Under the pieces are notes generated by a model that saw nothing but the letters and a program-made list of their open reading frames with translations, was not told the origin of the DNA and did not search any database. From positions 1-12,214 of the forward strand of contig NCRO01000071.1 of assembly GCA_002849045.2 (NCBI GenBank): DNA of 12,214 nucleotides, written 5' to 3'. A program made the position numbers and the translations under genes. Source of the stretch: Candidatus Sediminicultor secundus. GTDB lineage: Bacteria > Atribacterota > JS1 > SB-45 > 34-128. Positions 6,969 through 12,214 of this stretch are shown here, piece after piece; position 1 is the first letter of the stretch; each line of letters begins with the position of its first letter.

Positions 6969-8686
6969 CTATCCTGCCACTCTTATCACTTCTTCTAAAG
7001 TAGTAATTCCCTGCTTTACTTTTTCCAGCCCGCTATCCTTTAGCGTTTTCATTCCTTTTTTAATAGCAGCATCTTTGATTACGTTACTTGAGGTTTTTGA
7101 TATTATCAATGCTCTAATCTCCTCATCCAAGACAATAAGTTCATATATGGAAGTTCTTCCGTAATACCCTGTATTCTTACAAAAAGAACAACCTGCTCCT
7201 CTGCACAGTTTAATTTTACCACCTTTCTTTAAGTTGTCCTCAATATTAAGTCCGCTCAAGACATTTTTTCCAGGAGTATATTCTTCTTTGCATTTTTCAC
7301 ATATAACCCTAACCAATCTTTGAGCAATTACTCCTATTACCGAAGATGATATTAAAAATGTTTCAATATCCATATCAATCAATCTGGTTAAGGCACTGGC
7401 TGCATCATTAGTGTGAAGAGTACTGAAAACTAAATGCCCGGTTAAAGCTGCTTGAACTGCGATTTGAGCAGTTTCAATATCTCTTATTTCTCCGACCATT
7501 ATAATATCCGGATCCTGCCTTAATATTGAGCGTAGGGTGTTGGCAAAAATTAAATTTATTTTTGGTTTTATTTGAATCTGATTTATTCTGTCTAATTTAT
7601 ATTCTACCGGGTCTTCTACAGTTATAATATTCTTATCTTTAGAATTTACTTGATTTAAAGCAGCGTATAAAGTAGTAGTTTTTCCGCTACCGGTAGGTCC
7701 GGTGAGTAAAATTATTCCATAAGATTTAGTAATTATCGATTTAAATTCCTCTAATTGTTCAGGGCTGAATCCAACTTGTTCTAATTTTATCAATCCTTTA
7801 CTTTTATCCAATAATCTCAAAACAACTTTCTCCCCAAATACAGTAGGGATAGTAGAAACTCTTAAGTCAACTTCCCTGGTTCCGAATTTTACCTGGAAAC
7901 GTCCATCCTGGGGAAGGCGTCTTTCAGCAATGTCCATCTTGGCTAATATTTTTGTCCGAGAGATAACCGCGGATTTAATTGTATTGGGTAAAGTTCTAAT
8001 ATCGTGCAGCATTCCATCAATTCGGAAACGAATTAAAAGCCCTTTTTCATTTGGTTCAATATGAACATCACTTGCTCTATCCTTAACACCTTGCACAATT
8101 AACATATTTACCAACTGTATAATAGGGGCTTCCCTGCTTATTGCTTCTAATTTTTTAGAATCTTCCTCTTCTTCCTCTTCTTTGAATACTATTTCTGTTC
8201 CTAATTTTTCAATTATGTCATCATATTCGCCCAATTCATAATAATTAGTAATAGCATTTAGAACATCCTCTTCGGTGGCTAATAATGATTTGATCCTTTT
8301 TGTTTTAGTATAATCTCTTACAAAATCTATAGCGTAAACATCTAATGGGTTAGCCATAGCAATAATTAATTCATAATCACTTTTACTTAGGGGGATTAAT
8401 TTAAACCGTAGGGCAATTTTTTCTGGTATAATAGATATTACTTCTGGATCTATTACATAATTTGATAGATCTACATATTCGCTTTCATAAACATATTGCA
8501 AAATTCCATACAGTTCTTCCTTGCTTATAGCCCCTATTTCAACGAATATTTCACCTAATCGTTTTTTTATTACCGTTTTTTTGCATTTTAAGGGCTTCTT
8601 TTAATTGTTGGGAGGTGACTAATCCTTGTTCAATTAAAATATCTCCGATTCTTTGATTAGTATAGGGTTTTTTTGGGCTTTTCCAT
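6969..8686 (-). CDS. PilB/GspE-type pilus-assembly or type II secretion ATPase, N-terminus split by two apparent frameshifts
   Basis: Motor ATPase of type IV pili or type II secretion. The uninterrupted frame (6969-8501) holds VDLSNYVIDPE and the rest of the MshEN-type domain, an acidic linker, Walker A GPTGSGKT, the Asp box around VEDPVEY, Walker B IIMVGEIRD, the His box GHLVFSTLHTND, and a CxxC...CxxC zinc site (CEKC, CSFC) followed by GYYGR. The true start is almost certainly the ATG at 8686: GGGGAG lies 8 nt upstream, and the missing N-terminus continues in other frames as RIGDILIEQGLVT and then RLGEIFVEIGAIS, both typical MshEN halves. Joining them needs one base fewer at the A7 run 8668-8674 and one fewer at the A7 run 8562-8568 (or 8576-8582), giving about 571 residues. 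This may be sequencing error, decay of the N-terminus, or slippage during transcription. PilB and GspE cannot be told apart here. Confidence 0.9.
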
Positions 8687-8694
8687 TTATATAA

Positions 8695-8700
8695 CTCCCC
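8695..8700 (-). promoter_or_regulatory. Ribosome binding site of the full-length pilB/gspE
   Basis: GGGGAG, 8 nt upstream of the ATG at 8686. A strong site here and none at the TTG at 8501 shows that translation is meant to begin at 8686, ahead of both frame breaks. Confidence 0.75.
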
Positions 8701-8735
8701 TCATATTCATTGATTCGTATCTCATATAAAATACA

Positions 8736-8798
8736 GTAACAAGTAATATGTAATGAGTAACAGGTTACAAGTTGCGAGTTTCAAGTTTCAAGTTTAAA
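8736..8798. repeat. Heptamer repeat island (GTAACAA drifting to GTTTCAA)
   Basis: Nine consecutive units in perfect 7-bp phase all begin with GT: GTAACAA, GTAATAT, GTAATGA, GTAACAG, GTTACAA, GTTGCGA, GTTTCAA, GTTTCAA, GTTTAAA. The unit changes step by step along the array while its length does not. It lies upstream of the pilB/gspE start. Confidence 0.85.
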
Positions 8799-8833
8799 AA
8801 AAAGAAATAGCGGTATACAGCGCTAACATTAAA

Positions 8834-8868
8834 CTAAAAACTTAAAGCGAAAAGAGAAAAGCGAAAAA
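8834..8868. repeat. Degenerate A-rich heptamer island
   Basis: Five units in phase from 8834: CTAAAAA, CTTAAAG, CGAAAAG, AGAAAAG, CGAAAAA. No reading frame of note runs through it. Confidence 0.65.
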
Positions 8869-8900
8869 CCATAATTAAAAATTCAAAGCTTTTTCTTCAA

Positions 8901-8955
8901 TTTTAAGTTTTAGGTTTTGGTTTTGCGTTTTTAGATTTACACTTTACGCTTTGAT
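8901..8955. repeat. Degenerate T-rich heptamer island
   Basis: Units TTTTAAG, TTTTAGG, a 6-base TTTTGG, TTTTGCG, TTTTTAG, ATTTACA, CTTTACG, CTTTGAT. One base is missing in the third unit; the others keep 7-bp spacing. It resembles a reverse complement of the A-rich island at 8834-8868, so together they could form a long imperfect stem. Confidence 0.65.
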
Positions 8956-8979
8956 ACTCTTCGCTAACGACTAATTTAT

Positions 8980-9084
8980 CTTGCACCTTGCATCTCGCAT
9001 CTTGCAACTTTTAATTAAAAACTTGCATCTTGCATTTAAAACTAACGACTAACGACTATTCACTAACGACTAGTACAGTAACGA
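8980..9084. repeat. Heptamer islands CTTGCAT and CTAACGA before the end of rpsA
   Basis: Four units from 8980 (CTTGCAC, CTTGCAT, CTCGCAT, CTTGCAA), a 14-base A/T gap, two more CTTGCAT (9022-9035), then CTAACGA, CTAACGA, CTATTCA, CTAACGA from 9042, fading towards the rpsA stop at 9090. With the neighbouring islands this explains most of the roughly 400-base gap 8687-9089. I see no gene, tRNA or terminator in that gap. Confidence 0.8.
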
Positions 9085-9089
9085 CTAAC

Positions 9090-11087
9090 TTATTTGTTTT
9101 TAAATAAATCTCCAAATAAATCCTTGAATAATATTTTATCTACACTCTGTTTTTTATTATGCTCTTTCAGAAATCTTTTTTGTTCTTCTTTTTCAGCTCT
9201 TCTAATACTTAAACTTATCTTTTTCCTTCGACTATCTAATTTTATTACCAAAGTTGAAACTTCTTCTCCCACTGAAAGAACACTTTCCGGATTATCTATT
9301 TTTTTATGGGATATTTCTGATAATGGGACTAAGCCATCAATATTTTCTTCTAAATTTACAAAAGCTCCAAAATCCGTAAGATTTACCACCTTTCCTTCCA
9401 CTAAAGTTCCAACTGCGTATTTCTTTTTAATCTCTAACCAGGGGTCTGGCATTAATCTTTTTTTACTTAAAGTCAGCTGTAATTTTTCTTTATCTATTTT
9501 TATTACCTTAAACTCGTATTCTTTATCTTTTTTTAATTTTTCACTCGGATGTCTAATCCTCTCCCAGTCTATTTCTGACACAGGCACAAATCCCTCTATT
9601 CCCTTATCTAATTTAACAAATGCTCCAAAATCTCTTACTCTTATTACCTTGCCTTTTACAACAGAATCTATTTTGTAAAATTTATCAATATCCTCCCATG
9701 GGTTGGGTAAAGTTCGTTTTCTACTTAAAAATATTAAGTGGGCATCCTCATCTATTTTTAGTACTTTTAAAGGAAGCACCATATATTTTTTAAATACTGC
9801 GGAAGGTCTTTCTACATATTCCCAATCAATCTCAGATAAATGAACTGTTCCGGATACTCCTGCTTCCAGCTCCACATTAGCTCCATAAGAAGTTACTTGA
9901 GTGATTTTCCCTTCCACGACAGAGTCAATAGGATATTTTTTCTTAACATCCTCCCAGGGGTTAGTTAATAATTGCTTTAAACCTAAAGATATTTTCTTTT
10001 TTTCAGGTTCGATCTCTAAAACTCTTAATTTTAAAACTTCTCCTTCGGAAACTAATTCTGAAGGATTCTTTACATAGGCCCAGGCCATTTCTGAAATATG
10101 CAATAGACCATTAAGGCCTTCTTCTATTTCAACAAAAGCACCAAAATCTTTAATTTTCATCACTTTTCCTTCTACTTCGTCACCAATAGAATACTTTTCT
10201 TTAACATTCTCCCAAGGATCCGGGGAAAATTGTTTTATGCTCAGGGATATTTTTTTATTTTCTTTATTGTAGTCAATAATTTTTACCTTTATTTTATCTC
10301 CAATTTTTAATAATTTAGTGGCATCTCTCAGATCACGCCAGGTAATTTCTGAAATATGAAGCAACCCTTCGACTCCACCTATATCAACAAATGCTCCAAA
10401 TTTAGTAATATTAGTTACAATCCCTTCTTTTTCCTGTCCCACTGTTAAACCAGCTAAGGTTTTTTTATGCATTACTTTACGTTCTTTCTCTATAATTAGA
10501 CGATGAGAGAGAATAACTTTATTCTCCCTTTTTTCCAGTTTAATTATAACAAAATCTAATTTTTTCCCTATATATTTATCTAAATCTTCATCTTTTATAA
10601 ATTTAGTTTCGATCTGAGATTTAGGAACAAATCCTTTTAACCCCATATTAACAATTAAACCATTTGAATTTTTTTCTATCACTTCTGCATTAATTTTTTC
10701 TTTCTTTTTATATGTTTCATTAAGTTTTTCCCATAGTTGAAAGTATTTTGCCCTCTCTCTTGATAAAGCAATATTTCCATTCTTTTCATCGACATTGGTA
10801 ACATACAGATAAACTTCATCGCCAATTTCTAAGGTGTGGGTTATGGTTACTTCTTCTTTAGAAAAGAGTGATTTTTCAGTTTTGGGAAGGTGCCCCTCCA
10901 TTTTATATTTTATATCGACCAAATATCCATCTTCATCGGCATTCATTATCTGGCCTTTTATTATATCTCCTCTTTTTATTTTTTTAAATTTTTCTAAAGA
11001 TTGGCTAATCATTTCATTCATTTCTTCTTTAGAATTTTTTTCTGCTTTTTCTACTTTATTTTTTTTGTTTAACTCCATAGTCCTCAC
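9090..11087 (-). CDS. rpsA: 30S ribosomal protein S1 with seven S1 domains
   Basis: A 665-residue protein made of seven OB-fold S1 RNA-binding domains, at about residues 38-110, 128-196, 213-284, 299-370, 386-457, 472-541 and 557-628. Domains 3-7 are highly alike, with the pattern GxVxxxxxFGAFVxL...GLxHxSE (domain 5 has YGANV, domains 6 and 7 VPxSE), and are joined by a repeated DPWE/NPWE-type linker followed by KKKY. Domains 1 and 2 are divergent, as expected for the ribosome-binding end of S1. E. coli S1 has six domains and 557 residues, so this has one more. S1 binds mRNA leaders and helps load them on the 30S subunit. The start is GTG at 11087-11085 with AAGGA 5 nt upstream; an ATG three codons later (11078) with GAGG before it is a close alternative. 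A basic tail ends the protein. Confidence 0.93.
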   Translation of the reverse strand: MRTMELNKKNKVEKAEKNSKEEMNEMISQSLEKFKKIKRGDIIKGQIMNADEDGYLVDIKYKMEGHLPKTEKSLFSKEEVTITHTLEIGDEVYLYVTNVDEKNGNIALSRERAKYFQLWEKLNETYKKKEKINAEVIEKNSNGLIVNMGLKGFVPKSQIETKFIKDEDLDKYIGKKLDFVIIKLEKRENKVILSHRLIIEKERKVMHKKTLAGLTVGQEKEGIVTNITKFGAFVDIGGVEGLLHISEITWRDLRDATKLLKIGDKIKVKIIDYNKENKKISLSIKQFSPDPWENVKEKYSIGDEVEGKVMKIKDFGAFVEIEEGLNGLLHISEMAWAYVKNPSELVSEGEVLKLRVLEIEPEKKKISLGLKQLLTNPWEDVKKKYPIDSVVEGKITQVTSYGANVELEAGVSGTVHLSEIDWEYVERPSAVFKKYMVLPLKVLKIDEDAHLIFLSRKRTLPNPWEDIDKFYKIDSVVKGKVIRVRDFGAFVKLDKGIEGFVPVSEIDWERIRHPSEKLKKDKEYEFKVIKIDKEKLQLTLSKKRLMPDPWLEIKKKYAVGTLVEGKVVNLTDFGAFVNLEENIDGLVPLSEISHKKIDNPESVLSVGEEVSTLVIKLDSRRKKISLSIRRAEKEEQKRFLKEHNKKQSVDKILFKDLFGDLFKNK

Positions 11088-11101
11088 ATACTTCCTTTTC
11101 T

Positions 11102-11143
11102 CGTATATCGTCGTGCGTGCATCGTATATCGTATATCGTTAAT
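11102..11143. repeat. Heptamer repeat island (CGTATAT type) in the rpsA leader
   Basis: Six units in perfect phase from 11102: CGTATAT, CGTCGTG, CGTGCAT, CGTATAT, CGTATAT, CGTTAAT. It ends 14 bases before the rpsA GTG, so it is probably part of the untranslated leader of the rpsA mRNA. I saw no strong promoter closer to the gene. Confidence 0.85.
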
Positions 11144-11195
11144 GAGAAATTATTAAATAAAACCTAACATTCGACACAAGAAAAATAAACAATTA

Positions 11196-11286
11196 ATTTG
11201 ATTTATTTGTCATTGCGAGCTCCGGTTTATCGGAGCGTGGCAATCTCGGTTTTGATAATTTTATAAGCGGGTTTAATAAATCAAAT
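11196..11286. mobile_element. MITE-like element: CATTGCGAG-type REP inside 12-bp inverted repeats
   Basis: A perfect 12-bp inverted repeat (ATTTGATTTATT at 11196-11207, AATAAATCAAAT at 11275-11286) encloses 67 bases. Within it, 11209-11248 reads TGTCATTGCGAG, then an inner stem GCTCCG...CGGAGC with loop GTTTAT, then GTGGCAATCTCG. The CATTGCGAG...GGCAATCTC hairpin is a REP-type repeat I know from many unrelated bacterial genomes. The outer repeats could be terminal repeats of a non-autonomous element or simply the base of a larger stem. There is no transposase and no clear target duplication. It stands in the 5-FCL/rpsA spacer. Confidence 0.6.
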
Positions 11287-11315
11287 CCTACTTTTTTCTC
11301 TTCTTTATTTTCTTT

Positions 11316-11349
11316 ACTATATACGATAATACGATATACTATATACTAT
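11316..11349. repeat. Heptamer repeat island (ATACTAT type) entering the end of the 5-FCL gene
   Basis: Units from 11316: ACTATAT, a 6-base ACGATA, ATACGAT, ATACTAT, ATACTAT. The last two units contain the stop codon of the 5-FCL gene (TAG at 11341-11339) and encode its final residues Asn-Ser-Ile. Confidence 0.75.
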
Positions 11350-11911
11350 TTATAATTCTTTTCTCGGTTATAATTTTATGTACCAGGATATCATTTTTAT
11401 CATTGGGTATTTTTTCTACTATCTGCATTCCAAAAGCTAAAGCAACAATTTTGGCAGAAGAGCGAACTTTTCTTAAAAAATTATCGTAATATCCGAAACC
11501 CCTGCCAATTCTATTTCCGCTTAAATTAAAAGCGACTCCGGGTACTATTATTAAATCAATATTTTCTGAAGGGAATAATCTATAATATTCTTTCTTCGGT
11601 TCTAAAATTCCTTTTTTGCCTTTTTCTAATTCAATATCAAAATCAAATATTTTCGAAGGAGCTAAGTTAAGGCATTCTGGTAAGATAATAGGAACAAAAA
11701 CATTTTTACCCATTTTAATAGACATTTTAATCATTTCTTCGGTCTGCACTTCACTTCTGGTAGCAACATAGAACATAATATTTTGGGAATTTATATACTC
11801 TACGGTCTCGGCCAGGTTTAAAAATACTTGTCGACTTTTATCCCTTATATCTTCTTTTGATAAAGAATGCCTTTTTTTCAGTATATTCCTTCGTATTTCT
11901 TCTTTATTCAT
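11339..11911 (-). CDS. 5-formyltetrahydrofolate cyclo-ligase
   Basis: A 190-residue enzyme that uses ATP to convert 5-formyl-THF to 5,10-methenyl-THF, returning this inert folate to one-carbon metabolism in the cytosol. The N-terminal IRRNILKKRHSLS (about residues 6-18) has the basic K/R residues that bind phosphate. FYVATRSEVQT (about 47-57) and IDLIIVPGVAFN (118-129) are family blocks, and GNRIGRGFGYYDNFL (132-146) matches the GxGxGYYD folate/ATP signature. Length is normal. The ATG at 11911-11909 has no Shine-Dalgarno sequence, yet a good promoter lies immediately upstream, so the mRNA may be leaderless. The final three residues and the stop are encoded by heptamer repeat units, suggesting the array has grown into the gene end. 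In many bacteria this gene follows 6S RNA. Confidence 0.92.
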   Translation of the reverse strand: MNKEEIRRNILKKRHSLSKEDIRDKSRQVFLNLAETVEYINSQNIMFYVATRSEVQTEEMIKMSIKMGKNVFVPIILPECLNLAPSKIFDFDIELEKGKKGILEPKKEYYRLFPSENIDLIIVPGVAFNLSGNRIGRGFGYYDNFLRKVRSSAKIVALAFGMQIVEKIPNDKNDILVHKIITEKRIINSI

Positions 11912-11919
11912 AATTTTTT

Positions 11920-11951
11920 ATTATAATATAGTTATTTATTATTTTTGTCAA
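11920..11951 (-). promoter_or_regulatory. Sigma-70-like promoter of the 5-FCL gene
   Basis: On the minus strand a perfect TTGACA (11946-11951) is followed 17 bases later by TATTAT (11923-11928); an overlapping perfect TATAAT (11920-11925) would give a 20-base spacer. The A/T-rich spacer suits a housekeeping promoter. The start codon at 11911 begins 11 nt after TATTAT, so the transcript should begin within about 5 bases of the ATG. Confidence 0.65.
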
Positions 11952-11962
11952 AATTATATCTA

Positions 11963-11990
11963 GTATCGTGTATTGCGTATCGTGTATCGT
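11963..11990. repeat. Heptamer repeat island (GTATCGT type)
   Basis: Four units in phase from 11963: GTATCGT, GTATTGC, GTATCGT, GTATCGT. It lies just upstream of the -35 element of the 5-FCL promoter. Confidence 0.85.
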
Positions 11991-12038
11991 GTGAAGAAAT
12001 TCAGTTTTCGGTTATCGATATATAGCTAATAAATTAGT

Positions 12039-12066
12039 CGTTAGTGAATAGTGAATAGTCGTTAGT
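12039..12066. repeat. Heptamer repeat island (CGTTAGT / GAATAGT)
   Basis: Four units in phase from 12039: CGTTAGT, GAATAGT, GAATAGT, CGTTAGT. The unit matches the reverse complement family of the CTAACGA island at 9042-9069, so this type recurs at distant sites. Confidence 0.85.
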
Positions 12067-12125
12067 TTCAAATACAAAATTCAAGATACACAATTAGAGC
12101 TCTTAAATACAACTATTTTATCTAC

Positions 12126-12157
12126 AGTAGACTTACCCTGTTAAGTGAGTATCTACT
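12126..12157. other. Unidentified hairpin, possible structured RNA
   Basis: AGTAGA (12126-12131) and CTTAC (12132-12136) pair with GTGAG (12145-12149) and TCTACT (12152-12157) around an 8-base loop, with two bulged bases at 12150-12151. The U-G pair makes the stem perfect in plus-strand RNA and leaves one mismatch in minus-strand RNA. Next to it is a G-run with CTACTAC (12162-12172) that could pair in part with the same strand. The stretch has more G and C than the other spacers and lacks long reading frames. Position upstream of a 5-FCL gene recalls 6S RNA, but I cannot match its consensus, so I leave it unnamed. Confidence 0.35.
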
Positions 12158-12214
12158 AACCGGGGGCTACTACGGAAAAAGGAAATTCCTATACAATAAA
12201 TTTAAAACAAAAAG

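Noticed and set aside
8499..8501. TTG at 8501 as the true start of pilB/gspE
   Set aside because: It begins mid-domain with no ribosome binding site, while the missing MshEN half and a strong site are found upstream in other frames.
8575..8583. Programmed -1 ribosomal frameshift at the A AAA AAC heptamer
   Set aside because: The heptamer is in the correct phase for -1 slippage, but the frame actually needed is +1 (one base fewer), so -1 would not restore the protein.

Overview
The window is a strongly AT-rich bacterial chromosome segment in which every convincing gene is on the minus strand. Reading in the direction of transcription (right to left) the order is: 5-formyltetrahydrofolate cyclo-ligase, ribosomal protein S1 (rpsA), a PilB/GspE-type secretion ATPase, alanyl-tRNA synthetase (alaS), a small four-helix-bundle (23S rRNA intervening-sequence type) protein, ruvX/yqgF, mltG, uridine kinase (udk), a YqeG-type HAD phosphatase, and the start of a DUF3307-type membrane protein cut by the left edge. 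The alaS - (small gene) - ruvX - mltG - udk order is a reduced form of a cluster known from Firmicutes such as Bacillus subtilis. With the extreme AT content, stand-alone four-helix-bundle gene and heavily repeat-laden spacers, this suggests an uncultivated anaerobe near Firmicutes or Atribacterota. That placement is inference and only moderately secure.

Layout. 1-565: DUF3307 membrane protein (partial). 661-1194: YqeG, TTG start. 1195-1367: spacer with two facing copies of a GGGCAC-type palindrome (REPIN-like). 1368-3408: udk, mltG and ruvX; ruvX and mltG overlap by ATGA, and mltG and udk are separated by a 41-bp palindrome that supplies the mltG stop codon. 3409-4029: four-helix-bundle gene between two heptamer repeat islands. 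4030-6678: alaS. 6679-6968: spacer with heptamer islands and a 43-bp palindrome. 6969-8686: pilB/gspE, whose N-terminal MshEN-like part is split by two apparent +1 frameshifts, each next to a run of seven A. 8687-9089: about 400 bases of degenerate heptamer repeats and no gene. 9090-11087: rpsA with seven S1 domains. 11088-11338: spacer with heptamers and a CATTGCGAG-type REP nested between 12-bp inverted repeats. 11339-11911: 5-FCL, with a good sigma-70-like promoter so close that the mRNA may be leaderless. 11912-12214: heptamers and an unidentified hairpin-rich stretch.

The most unusual feature is the spacers. Thirteen separate islands, in nearly all gaps longer than about 60 bases, are built on an exact 7-bp period, yet almost every island has its own unit sequence (CGATACT, ACGAGAT, GTATCGT, CTTGCAT, CGTATAT, GTTTCAA and so on). 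The genes are housekeeping functions: translation (alaS, rpsA), folate one-carbon salvage (5-FCL), pyrimidine salvage (udk), rRNA processing or Holliday-junction-like nuclease (ruvX), peptidoglycan strand termination (mltG) and type IV pilus or type II secretion motor (pilB/gspE). No complete novel defence or mobile system is visible, and no convincing intrinsic terminator, tRNA, rRNA or CRISPR array was seen.
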